Origin: Rugalucina vietnamica
Taxonomy: Eukaryota; Mollusca; Bivalvia; Lucinida; Lucinidae
DNA length: 64,000 nucleotides
Reading direction: 5' to 3'
Assembly: GCA_964017185.1 (NCBI GenBank)
Contig: OZ024884.1
Location: 14,113,548-14,177,547 of the forward strand
Part shown: positions 34,108-44,280 of the stretch, in pieces
How the letters are laid out: each line of letters starts with the position of its first letter
Position numbering within the stretch: position 1 is the first letter of the stretch
Notes under the pieces: model-generated
Databases searched by the model: none
Told to the model about the DNA's origin: nothing
What the model saw: the letters and a program-made list of their open reading frames with translations, nothing else
Program-made: the position numbers and the translations under genes

Positions 34108-34176
34108 TAGCCGCTAGTGGTAGAGGACCAGACTTGGAGGTCCTGGGTTTGATCCCTACTGGGGTCATTATAAATA
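34106..34176 (+). ncRNA. tRNA-like SINE head
   Basis: CTAGCCGCTAGTGGTAGAGG resembles an A-box region, GGGTTTGATCCC a B box, and GGACC..GGTCC a short arm. No clear acceptor stem or A-rich tail was found, so it is more likely a tRNA-derived SINE remnant than a tRNA gene. Confidence 0.45.
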
Positions 34177-34965
34177 TTTATGGAATCAAGATACACACTA
34201 GACATTTAGCAATGTCAATAATGTTTATTATTACTGCATTTCATGATTCCTAAAATGCACATAATTACATTGTACATTAAACCATAATTTGAGGCAGCTT
34301 TAAGACAGAAATCATACAGATGTTCAACTGAGAACTATTTTTAGCCCTATTAAATTATATTTATGGTTGATACTTTGATGATATTTTAAGGAAAAATTTG
34401 CTATTACTGATATTTACATTTCTTGTGAGGCCTGATCTTAATTTCATTGGTGCACACTGGTGGTCCCAATAACTCCCTTATTTTTGAGCTTGGCTTTTGT
34501 GTTGCTTCATGTAGGGTGGGTGGATTGTTTTCAATTTTGGGTGGATGCAATATTCAAGTCACTATTTTTAAGCGAAATTAATAAATCATTGAGAAGGGTG
34601 TAGACATAATAAGTGCAATCACTCATGAACGTATTTGATGATTGAAGGGAGTTAATGCGTAACATTATTTTTTTTTACCTTACATATGATGATAAAAAGA
34701 TTCTGATGCAATAAACCTAACCTATTTTAAGGGATAAGATCAAACATCTTAGTACTGACCTATTTATGGCAAGGTAGAAAAATCTGAACAATATTTGTAA
34801 GATAAAAACCAAACCTCGGCTGAAACCCAACAGCATGCCAAAAATAAAAAAGATTGGACCCTGTGTAAAGTCAAGGTCAAAACCTCTGATCCATTGCAAG
34901 GTCAAGGTCAAGCCATCACATTGTTTCTTCTGAGACAACCAACACCACTGAATAATCTAAGAATA
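34177..34965. other. No gene seen
   Basis: AT-rich. GTCAAGGTCAAAACCT and AAGGTCAAGGTCAAGCC at about 34868-34915 are the AGGTCA-rich filler common in these repeats. Confidence 0.45.
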
Positions 34966-35137
34966 ATTCACCATTTTTGCATTATTGACTGGTTCCCAGC
35001 TTAGAAAAAAATCAATATTGGAAATGCAGGTAACCAAAACCACCCTGACCTTGAGGTCAGGGTGGTTTTGGTTACCTGTATTTCCAATATTGATTTTTGA
35101 AAGCTGGAAACCAGCCGATAATGCAAAAATGGTGAAT
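34966..35137. repeat. Near-perfect 172-bp palindrome
   Basis: The arms are about 85 bp each with a loop of two to four bases at 35050-35055 (GACCTTGAGGTC). The left arm starts TTCACCATTTTTGC and the right ends GCAAAAATGGTGAA. Only a few mismatches are present, for example CTTAGAAAAA versus TTTTTGAAAG. Confidence 0.92.
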
Positions 35138-35174
35138 AACCTGTCCGGGAACAACTTACACAAGTTGCTCAAAG

Positions 35175-35541
35175 CAGGGATTTTTTTTCTTCAGGTGTCT
35201 CAGGGGCCGAAATAAGGCCCCTTTCCCAATGGAATTTAGGTGACATTTTTCCCAATCTTGAGAGAGAAAAAATCCCAATCACAGCAGAAAATAATTTTCA
35301 ATAGTTCTATACATTGTGAAATTCACACGCTGCTGTTTGAAATGATGTTTAACTTTGATTTTAAGTTATTATTTGATGATTCTAAATGAAAAACGTTAAG
35401 TAACTATGTCAACTTGGAAAATATCATCAACTTTAATAGAATGTTCTGAAAATTTACCAGAGTCAGGGTTTTAAATGTCACTAATTTTCCCAATCAGAAT
35501 GGCCCTGGGGCCCCTTCCCAAAATTGCCAAGATAATCCCTG
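35175..35541. mobile_element. CAGGGATT-ended MITE, copy 1
   Basis: CAGGGATTTTTTTTC at the left and AATCCCTG at the right bound a 367-bp element. It shares GGGGCCGAAATAAGGCCCC and TACATTGTGAAATTCA with the copy at 53097-53441. No clean 8-bp duplication is visible. Confidence 0.75.
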
Positions 35542-36224
35542 CATAGCCAGTACAACCCTTAATATTGATTTCATCTGTGTTGGTTGTTGATAAGCAGTAC
35601 GTGTGACCATACGACCCATACCCATAGTTCAAGGTGAAGGTCATAGGTCACAAGTTGACTTTTAAGAACAAGATGATGAAAACATGCATTTACTCGATAC
35701 TAAGGTTCTTAGGTTTTTGATGACCAGTACAAGGCTTTGCGGCTTCTCATCAGCTTCTTGAATAAATCAGCAGGGCTAGATGTTTCAATTTCAGTTGGAA
35801 AGTAGAACAGCTACATATATACAGAAGTTACTAACTAGGCAGGCAGAGGATAAGGTTGCTTATTTATGGTTTTGTTTGCAAAACAAACAGCAACATCTTT
35901 CTGTTCATGACATGGCTGTAAAAAGATATTTAATCATCTCAGCTGTTGGATAGTAATTATTGGGGCCGCAGCTCAAGAAAACCTATCTTCTGTGCTCTAG
36001 ACAAAGATGGACTGGATCTCAAACGCTTGAGCTCATTATTAGTCTTAGTTCTTAATTTTTTTGAAAGCTGAACTTGTCATAATATCTAAGAATCAAGACT
36101 GTACTAAGTCTTACTCTAATCGTGCTCGACTGTGTCATGCCTGGTCTCATTGGCTGACAGCAGGTTTTGTTTTGATGAGTCTCGAATGATAACAGGGATA
36201 ACAACATGATCATGTGATAACATT
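35542..36224. other. No gene seen
   Basis: AGGTCA-like runs at 35620-35655, otherwise no supported feature. Confidence 0.45.
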
Positions 36225-36405
36225 TGAGACGCCTCATGAGAAAACCAACAATTTGCATATGCGAAAACAAAGACGCAGATCAGCTTCGCGGTAACTTCAA
36301 AGCTGATCAGCGCAATTGCTTTCGCTACACGCATGGTACAATTCCTCTACTTTCTAAATCCGAAATTTCAAGCCCCTTGCCATCTTCTGTGACTGCACAG
36401 CCTGC
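36225..36405 (+). mobile_element. MITE-1 copy, right end missing
   Basis: The left end and a mutated hairpin are present. It breaks off at ACTGCACAGCCTGCAACC, where an opposite-facing copy begins. Confidence 0.8.
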
Positions 36406-36410
36406 AACCA

Positions 36411-36593
36411 ACATGATCGTTTCCGACCAGGTCTGAGACAAACCGGGCTGTGCAAGCACAGAAGATTGCTAGAGGCTGGAAACTCTGGATGTAGAAAGTA
36501 GAGAAATTGTACTATCCCTATAGGGAAAATAAATGCGCTGATCACAGATCCTGATCCACTTCTTTGTTGTAGCATATGCAAAATGACACTGCT
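36411..36593 (-). mobile_element. MITE-1 copy, left end missing, tail-to-tail with 36225
   Basis: It starts at CGTTTCCGACCAGGTCTGAG. The hairpin is nearly destroyed (CTGATCACAGATCCTGATC). Together with 36225-36405 it forms an inverted dimer joined through the non-hairpin ends. Confidence 0.75.
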
Positions 36594-36782
36594 CAAATAA
36601 TGGATGTGAACTTGTGAAATAAGGGGGGTTGTCATCAATGCTGTTTTTGGTTCCGTTGGTTTCCGTTTATCGCTGGATCTAAATTTCTTAATAGAAAATT
36701 TTCCTGCCCAGTCGTTTAAGTTTTCCACTGTAAGCTTAGCTTTCCTACTTTGTGTTTGACTGGGGAGGGTCATAGACATCTT

Positions 36783-36965
36783 TAGGGTTCTGACCTGGCC
36801 TGAAGATGGTTAGACTCTTGAAATTTGGTACTGGAAAGGAATTATACATTATTGTCCTTTGAATGAAAAAACCAGACATGATCAGTTGAACAGTTAATAC
36901 TGCTTAGTTGATCAGCGTGTTTGTTTTTGCATACACAAAAATCATGTTTTCTCGTGTTCTGCTTA
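36783..36965 (-). mobile_element. Old MITE-1 copy
   Basis: GACCTGGCCTGAAGATGGTT to ATCATGTTTTCTCGTG follows the family order but is strongly diverged. Confidence 0.55.
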
Positions 36966-37011
36966 AGTCATCAGCTGTCGCCAGTTTTGTTCATGAATAC
37001 AAAAGATGTAT

Positions 37012-37244
37012 GAGCCGCCTCATGGGAAAACCAACAATGTGATTTCCGAACAGGTCTGACACAAACCGGCCTGTATAGTCACAGAAGATGGTTAGAGGCT
37101 GGAAATTTTGGAGTTAAGTAGAGGAGGAATTGTACTATCCGAGTAGCGAAAACAAAGGTGCTGATCAGCTTCGCGGTTCCCGCGAAGCTGATCTGTGCCT
37201 TTGTTTTCGCCTATGCAGATTGTTGGTTTTCCCATGGGCGGCTC
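37012..37244 (-). mobile_element. MITE-1 copy, near consensus
   Basis: Full length. The hairpin GATCAGCTTCGCGGTTCCCGCGAAGCTGATC is a continuous palindrome. Ends are GAGCCGCCTCATGGGAAAACC and GGTTTTCCCATGGGCGGCTC. Confidence 0.9.
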
Positions 37245-37289
37245 ATATCAGTCTGCTACAAGTACATAAAGTGATGATGAGCAAAACTG

Positions 37290-37485
37290 TTTTTACCTAT
37301 GCGAAAACATATTTAAAGATACATGTACATGTCTTTGTTCTCGCTACACTGATAGAACAATTCTTCTGATCTCGAAATTCGAACTTTCAGCATCTACGCT
37401 TTCTTCTGTAGCTGCTTAGCCCAGTTTGCGTCTGACTTGGTCTGAAACCCTGAAGACTGATTTTCTCGCATCACAACACAAATTG
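37290..37485 (+). mobile_element. Old MITE-1 copy, partial
   Basis: CCTATGCGAAAACA to GATTTTCTCGCATCACAAC with the hairpin lost. Confidence 0.6.
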
Positions 37486-37604
37486 TGATGAGCAAAGTCA
37501 TCTGCATTGTGATCAGCAAATTAGATTTCTGAATGATTGCAAAGCACATGTTTGTTTGACAAATCAGAATCATAGTTTTTGCACCTTGGCTGACACAATC
37601 ATAT

Positions 37605-38006
37605 GAGTAGCGTCAGGAGAAAACCAACAATGTGGTTTTGAACAGGTCAGACACAAACCGAACACTAGAAGCAAAGAAGATGACTGTACAGCCACAGAAG
37701 ACAGTTAGAAATTTTGGCTTTAGAAAGTAGAAGAATTGTATTATCCATGTAGCTAAAACAATCAGCTTCCCAGTTACAGTACAACCTCATTATAACGCTA
37801 TGTTTGGGGTCCAAAGAAACAGACCATGTTATATGTGAACTGTGTTATAATGAGGTTATTTACTGCATTACAGGAAAATAGTAATTTGGGAGCCATGCCA
37901 TGGCCGTGTTATATTGGAAACCGTGTTATAACGAGGCGCGTTATAATGAGGTTAGACTACTTTGTTTTCGCATATGCAGATGGTTGGTTTTCTCATACAA
38001 TGGCTC
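37605..38006 (-). mobile_element. MITE-1 copy interrupted by another MITE, ATAT duplication
   Basis: The outer element is MITE-1, with flanks ATAT at 37601-37604 and 38007-38010. Its hairpin region is interrupted at 37783-37953 by a second inverted-repeat element. Confidence 0.85.
37783..37953. mobile_element. Nested MITE with AACCTCATTATAACG ends
   Basis: AACCTCATTATAACGC and GCGTTATAATGAGGTT bound 171 bp. A further internal copy of the motif (AATGAGGTTATTTACTG, GTTATAACGAGGCG) is present. A decayed relative (TTCAACCTCATTATTATG) is at 48995. Confidence 0.8.
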
Positions 38007-38138
38007 ATATCTAGATCTTTCTGATGTCCACTGACATTTGCTACCACATCTACAGACAGGGCTGAACCTGTGTATATCTGACTTTTCCTTTTGCTTGTCT
38101 GTGTATGTGTTCTTGATGTTCAGAAGTCTTTGGTAGTT

Positions 38139-38541
38139 GCAGGGTTCCCAGGGACTCTGGAAAACCTAGAAAACATGGAAAATGGCTGAAAAAAAAATCC
38201 TTGCATGGAAAAGTCATGGAATTTGAAAAATGATGAAATATCATGGAAAAATCATGGAATTTTGTTATTGAAATGCTATTTTGGATGTCATTGGCACATC
38301 TTTTTTTCCTGGATTGATAAATAAATTTCTGATTTTCATCAGGGCATTTAAATTCTAATTTTTCTTCATCAGAAAACAAGATAATACCTAGAAGTGTCCT
38401 GTGCCATTTAATTATCTGTTCTTGCCTTTTATACAGTGTTATATGACAAAGAATAAAAAATAGTCCTGGAAATTTAACACCCATCATGGAATTATCATGG
38501 AAGTCATGGAATTTTGTTTTATACATTCTGTGGGAACCCTG
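38139..38541. mobile_element. CAGGGTTCCC-ended element with CATGGAA boxes
   Basis: CAGGGTTCCCA and TGGGAACCCTG bound 403 bp. TAGTTG stands directly at both flanks. ATCATGGAAAAATCATGGAA-type boxes recur near both ends. It is hAT-like by end sequence, though the direct repeat is six rather than eight bases. Confidence 0.75.
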
Positions 38542-38671
38542 TAGTTGTTACTTGCCCAGAAGTTGATTGAAAGCTGTTCTGAAACTCTTTACAGTTTATC
38601 CCGCACTTGACATTGATTGGAAAACCCCTTTTAAAAAATTTTAAACACAAAAATCGAAAGTTTAATGGCTG

Positions 38672-38865
38672 TGGTCTGACACAAATCGAGCTGTACAAGC
38701 ACAGAAGATGGCTAGAAGCTTGAATTTTGGATTTAGGAAGAAGAGAAATTGTACTATCCGAATAGCGAGAACAAAGGCGCTGATCAGCTTCGCAGTTGCT
38801 GCGAAGCAGATCTGTGCCTTTGTTTTCGCATAGGCAAATACATGGTTTTCTCATGATGTGGCGCA
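38672..38865 (-). mobile_element. MITE-1 copy, left end missing
   Basis: GTGGTCTGACACAAATCGAG to ATGGTTTTCTCATGATGTGG. The hairpin GATCAGCTTCGCAG is present. Confidence 0.75.
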
Positions 38866-38881
38866 AAGTTCATATGTCTAT

Positions 38882-39070
38882 GAGGCATGTCAAGAGAAAA
38901 CCAGCCACAGCCATTTCCAATAGGGGCAACTTAAACTAAATTGTACAATCACAGAAGATGGTTGGAAGCTGAAAATTTGTGTTTAGAAATGCACAATCGA
39001 TGTAACAAAGTCAAGGTGGTAATCAGGTGTGCGTCATTTCTGTCTATACATGTTTTTCAATAGCGCGGCT
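38882..39070 (-). mobile_element. Old MITE-1 copy
   Basis: Diverged but colinear from GTCAAGAGAAAACCAGCC to TAGCGCGGCTC. Confidence 0.55.
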
Positions 39071-39890
39071 CAATTCCATTGATTGGTTGTTCATTGTGGG
39101 GAAATAAGGAAAATAATAATATCGGAAATCACAGGTCTCTATTTTTAGCTTTTAATAATATTGATAAAGGCATACGTGGATAGACCATGTGTCAATATTA
39201 AACAAGGCGAAGAAGTGACGCTGATAGGTTAACAAGTATCGGATTATTTTATATCAACATTCATTAAGATATTGATCGTTGTGACGATGATTATCTATAA
39301 GTGAAACAGTGTCTGTATTCTTGACAATGGATTCGTAGATTCGGCTACATTGAAAGTTTGAATTTTAGGAAACTGTCTTTATTTTGATTGTCTTGGATTG
39401 GAATTTTTCGCATGTTATTATAGAATGGAATTCTATGTTAAGTAATATTTTCTGTGTCTATGCATTTTTGTGCGACAAAAATCTTGTTCGACATTCTACA
39501 GTCTATAAACATTAAGCGTAGTGATGTTTTATAAAGTAAAGTTAAATTGGCTTTTCTTGTGATTTTGGCTCATAATGTAATTCGTGGGGGTGGGGTGTGG
39601 GTGGGTGCTGATTAGAATATGTACAGTATTCGGATATAGAAAGAATAACAGCTCAACGCTTTCACAGATTTATGATCATGATAGAGCTAGCCTCTGTTCT
39701 TGGGGAATGTGTGGGGGGGGGGGGGGTCTCCAAAGCATCACATTATTCAATTCATTGCTTCCCAGATATGTAGGAAAAATATGTAAGACCAAGTTTTGGT
39801 CTGTTTACCTAAATAAAGACTTGATAGGATCGTGACAATCACACCTTGATGCCAGTAGATGCATAGATAGGGCATGTTATTTAGTTACAA
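39071..39890. other. No gene seen; G-rich patches
   Basis: G-rich runs at 39585-39609 and 39707-39727. AT-rich otherwise. Confidence 0.5.
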
Positions 39891-40124
39891 GAGCCGCCTC
39901 GTGGGAAAACCAACAATGTGGTTTCTGAACAGGTTCGACACAAATCAGGCTGTACAGTCACAGAAGCAGGCTAGAAGCTTGAAGTTTTGGATTTAGAAAC
40001 TAGAGGAATTGTACTATCCGTGTAGCGAAAACAGAGGCGCTGATCAGCTTCGCGGTTACCGCGAAGCTGATCTGCGCCTTTGTTTTCGCACATGTGAATT
40101 GTTGGTTTTCCCATGAGGCGGCTC
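39891..40124 (-). mobile_element. MITE-1 copy, near consensus, ACAA duplication
   Basis: The ends GAGCCGCCTCGTGGGAAAACC and GGTTTTCCCATGAGGCGGCTC are almost perfectly inverted. The flanks are ACAA at 39887-39890 and 40125-40128. The hairpin of 60-66 nt is nearly perfect. Confidence 0.92.
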
Positions 40125-40926
40125 ACAAAGTGAAATGATTGGCATTTTTTAATGAGCCCTGAAACATGCACACTCATTTTTTGATTGAATCATTTAAACT
40201 TTTTCAATTTTGCATCTTATCTGAGGGGGAAGTTGTCTAATAATGTCACGAGAAGTAGAGCATACTTGTCCACATATCAACTGCATGGTAGGTAATATAA
40301 ATGATAAAAATGGTTGTACCATGGACCTCTGTTTTATTTCGTGTGATCTTTCATCAGGACCCTTTTACTTGCCTTCGGCTGGCTCGTAAGGTCATCAAAA
40401 CTATGGATTAATTTACAAAACCCTGCACTTTATAAAGCACATATTAGTTTATTATCTATAACTTAAGTCATATAATATTTAAGAGTTCTAAGGCCTACTT
40501 AATTACATCTTTCTTTTCTATTAGTTGACAGCTATTTTCATTATACTTTTGGTTTTCTTTTGTTTGTAAAAAAAAATATGGTTGATTTATGAATACTAAG
40601 AAGTGTAATGGATTGAGCTTTTCATGATCATAATTATGATGCAAGAGAGAAATGAATGGCAAATCTATTAATGAAAAATTTCATAACTTATCAATTCTTC
40701 CTTATTGAAATGGATTTTGCTTAGAGACTAATTTTAGATGGTGGTAATTTGAATAAGTTTTCTTTACACTTGAAACCTGTCATGTTTGTGTTTTAATATT
40801 TAATAATATAAATTATGAAGCAGTAAATGAGTGCACATAGTTGATTGGTTTGTTTCGGTTCAGAAGAGTTTCGATAGTGACATAGTATTGCTTTTGACAA
40901 CAAAGCTATGGGATATTAGGCAAGAC
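40125..40926. other. AT-rich, no gene seen
   Basis: No supported exon or repeat. Confidence 0.5.
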
Positions 40927-41007
40927 AGTTTGCATATAGTTCTTCTAAGAGTTGTGCAGGGCTGACAGTAGTTTGCATATAGTTCTTCTAAGAGTTGTGC
41001 AGGGCTG
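40927..41007 (+). repeat. Tandem duplication, 38-bp unit, 43-bp step
   Basis: AGTTTGCATATAGTTCTTCT..GTGCAGGGCTG occurs at 40927 and again at 40970 with no differences that I can see. This looks recent. Confidence 0.85.
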
Positions 41008-41040
41008 TCACTGTCAGAGTCTTCCTTGATGTCCAAATAA

Positions 41041-41355
41041 TGCACCGGTCATTTGTAACCACTGCTCCCCCCACATACGGGGAAGGGCAGGGATTTTGAC
41101 TAAGCTTTCAGTGCCCTGCTTTAAGCCCCACCCCCAGGGGGCAAACTGAGGTCAAAACTTTGCTCTTTGCACTGCCCTTTGCAATAGAAAATCTCCCTGG
41201 GGAAAGGATCCTAATGTCAAAACCCCTTCGTTTCCACTGCACTGCGGGGGACATTCAAAAAGTAATTGCCCTGCACTTTAGCCCGGCTATCCACCACCCT
41301 TCCCCGTAAGTGGGTGTAGGGGGAGGGGGGGCAGTGGTTACAAATGACTGGTGCA
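41041..41355. mobile_element. MITE-2 copy
   Basis: TGCACCGGTCATTTGTAACC at the left and GGTTACAAATGACTGGTGCA at the right. G/C-rich subterminal sequence and boxes such as AAACTGAGGTCAAAACTTTG inside. Confidence 0.88.
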
Positions 41356-41709
41356 TATGGAATCATTCGTTTGCATCATTGTTGGAGAAATGTGAAAATA
41401 CTATTTAAATTAGGCCTTTAAATTATCACCAAATGCTTAGGTATTGATACGTTTTGGCGTATATGTATATAACTTATATAGAGTGCAGCCGTTTGTGTCG
41501 CTGGGCAGATCAAAGTAGACTTGTTGCAAATTGCAGTTGATAAAATTGATTAAATCATACGGGATAACAGGGGTAAACATCATGATAAAGGGGATAAACA
41601 TCATATTTTAGATAAGTGTAGTCTATTTTGTCCATGAAATACTTACTATATTACTATCATTCACTATGACATAATCATGTAAGAAAATGTTTTATGACCA
41701 CACATGTTA
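41356..41709. other. No gene seen
   Basis: AT-rich spacer between two MITE-2 copies. Confidence 0.5.
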
Positions 41710-42029
41710 TGCACCAGTCATTTGTAACAACTGCCCCCCCCCCCCCCCCGACCCACCCACTCACCCACCTAGAGGGAAGGGTGGGGGATAGCCGGGCTTA
41801 AGTGCGGGACAAGTGTCCCCACAGTGCAGGGGAAATGACAGGGTTTTGACATTAGGATCCTTACCCCAGGGAGCTTTTCTATTGCTAAGGGTGGGGCAAA
41901 GAGCAAAGTTTTGACCTCCAGTTTGCCCCCCCTGGGGGTGGGGATTATAGCAGGGCACTTAAAGCTGAAAGTCATAATCCCCGCCCTTTCCCGTAGGTGG
42001 GGGAGCAGTGGTTACAAATGACTGGTGCA
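41710..42029. mobile_element. MITE-2 copy
   Basis: TGCACCAGTCATTTGTAAC and GGTTACAAATGACTGGTGCA bound 320 bp. A poly(C) run follows the left end. Its right end is the closest match to the fragment at 22231-22286. Confidence 0.88.
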
Positions 42030-43112
42030 TTAAACATGCTGAAGGCTTGTTTAATAAATTTCATATTACTTGCTAGTAAAGATCCTCTCTATCTCTCTAT
42101 ATAAATTTAAAACTTGAAAGTCAATCTCAGAAGCAAAAATGATGCTTGTAAAAATACATAAAAAAGATATTGTTATGTATAAAATATATTACTCATAACA
42201 TCTTTTTCGGCGTTATTTCGTCTAAGTTCTGCATTCGGCAAAGTGTTTTGTTTTGGCTAAAGTTGTCTGTCATCCAGTTAAATGCTGACTGCACCAGTTA
42301 CATGTATTGAACTCATTTTTCTTGGTCAGTGTGTTGAAAGATAGAGATTAAGTATGCGAGTGGATAGGGGAAGGGTTGTTTAGTGGGGGGCATAGGTTTG
42401 AAATAATGCTTAAAGTAGGTTGTGGATCAGTTCGAATTGGAAACACTGCTGAAACAGAAAGTTTTGATCATATATTTTGCAGATATGTAATTTTGTCATC
42501 TTGAGTGTTGATGGTATGTCTTTCAGAAGTTTCAAATTCATTTGAAATTTGTACTGGAATTCATTTCTTTATATTTTTGTGCTGTTTGCACCTTATGCGT
42601 GTTTTCATATTTTTAGTTAAGTTTGGGTTACTGAGTGGCCACCTATAATTGGGAAATAGCTGCTCACTTGGCTTACAATATGTTTTCTTAGCATAAGGAC
42701 CTTATTGTCAATTTAGTTTGTCCCTCCTCGGTTTTTGAGTGGGATTTTCTTTCTGATTGTGCCATTTCCTGATCATTGCCTTCTTGTACCTTTTTAACTG
42801 CTTTGTAAAACATTCAGTGCCAGGTTTTCTCATGATTCAGCCTTTGTAAATGTAGAGAACTATAGTGAAACTAAGAGATAACTCAGAAATATAGGAAGTA
42901 CAACTACCCAATACACTTAAATGGAAAAGAGAGTAACTAATACACTTAAAAAAGGGGAAATAAAATTTAAACAATTATGCGGATACAGCATATTATGAAA
43001 AAATCTTGAGATTTCAAGGATTTAAATGCACCTAAAGGAAGATAATTTAAACTAAAATAGCAAAAGTTGCATACAGACATTGTTGTAATTACTTTAAGAG
43101 TGGTTGCTAAGA
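42030..43112. other. No gene seen
   Basis: AT-rich, intron-like if the exons at 12.6 and 43.5 kb belong together. Confidence 0.5.
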
Positions 43113-43347
43113 GTGCCGCGGCATGAGAAAACCAGATTTTTGCCTATGCGAAAACAAAGGCGCAGATCAGCTGTGCAGTAACTGCACAGCTGATCAGCGC
43201 CTTTGTTTTCGCTACACAGACAGTACAATCCCTCTTCTACTTATATCCAAAATTTCAAGCTTCTATCCATTTTCTGTGACTGTACAGACCGGTTTGTGTC
43301 AGGCCTGGTCGGAAACCCAGAAGACTGGTTTTCTCACGACATGGCTC
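43113..43347 (+). mobile_element. MITE-1 copy, TGTGCAG hairpin subfamily
   Basis: Full length. The hairpin GATCAGCTGTGCAG/CTGCACAGCTGATC is perfect. The left end is mutated (GTGCCGCGGCATGAGAAAACC). Confidence 0.87.
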
Positions 43348-43508
43348 ATTTAAAAGGAAAGAAGACGCATTGTGAAGGAAACACATTGACAAGAAAGTAA
43401 ACTTTTCACGAAACTTGCGACCAGTGGTGTTAGAAAGGAGCAAGTTTGGATTTTTGTTTGATCAAGAGTTTCAAAGTGGATCCCAGGAGTAAAGACTTGT
43501 TTCTTCAG

Positions 43509-43964
43509 CAAGACTCTGAAATTGCTGTCGGCGATTATTATTCATGCCCGGAAAGTGGATCACACATTTACGGCAGCAATGTGAGTGACCTTGAGGATTA
43601 TTCCGTTCGCTTGGGCGAGGAGGCGGGTAATTGTATGGACTTCCATCCTGGTGAAACAGGTGTCGACTTTTACCCAAACATTAACCAACCTCTGCATGTT
43701 GAAACAGGGGAGCTCACTGCTGACAGTTTCTTCTCTCCAATAAATCAGTCGGACTGTTACCCCACTATAAGTGAGCCGGGTGATCGGGTTAACACCAGGG
43801 ACGTGGTCTGTGACCTTTGTGATCGCTGCTGTCGGTGCGACCTTTATGGCGGTTGCTCGTCTCTGATGCTGCCGGGAGATGTGTATTATTATTCGTCCAA
43901 TTCGTTTGTTCTGTGTGTCAAACAAAATAAAAACGAGAAGCAGTTATATAGTCCTCCGCAACAG
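43509..43964 (+). CDS. Host-gene exon, 152 codons (phase 0/0)
   Basis: The acceptor CTTGTTTCTTCAG is strong, and CAACAG followed by GTATAG is a usable donor. The frame, from QDSEIAVGDYYSCPESGS to QLYSPPQQ, has no stop over 456 bases and is in phase 0 at both ends. It also continues open upstream to 43434, where it meets TAG, so a longer exon start is not excluded. The product is acidic and low in complexity. It has a Cys-rich patch CDLCDRCCRC near residues 100-115 of the exon, but no fold that I recognise. The minus strand is open for 121 codons here, but without splice signals. It lies 161 bp downstream of a MITE-1 copy. It likely joins the exon at 47844. Confidence 0.7.
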
Positions 43965-44280
43965 GTATAGTATTTTTGATTGACTATTCTTTCTTTCTTT
44001 TACCATTTCTTTCACTTGAATTTGTACTTTCTGTTAGACTAAAATTAATGGCGGCCCATTCTCCATATGACCATAGATATTGAGTGGGACCTATAAGGCT
44101 ATAAACCAACCAACTCACTTGAGTCGAGTTTCATATGATAAAACCAGGCAGTGGTAAAAAACTGCCAGGGAACAACTTACCATTCTGATTTGTTGTAAGT
44201 TGTTCCCACACAGGTTCCGTCAGCCATAATTATATTGATTTCATCTGCATCAATTGTTCTCGGTCACAAGTTTGTCTCTG
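43965..44280 (+). other. Intron start with SINE-tail fragment and small hairpin
   Basis: Contains CCATATGACCATAGATATTG at about 44062, matching the SINE tail seen at 3990. Also a hairpin GGGAACAACTTA..TAAGTTGTTCCC at 44168-44207, a motif repeated at about 54170-54220. Confidence 0.55.

Noticed and set aside
36354-36779. A 141-residue minus-strand protein
   Set aside because: The frame runs across a broken MITE-1 dimer and has no splice or family support.
38050-38526. A 158-residue minus-strand frame
   Set aside because: It coincides with the CAGGGTTCCC element and its CATGGAA boxes, and the translation is repetitive (KFHDF, ITKFHD).
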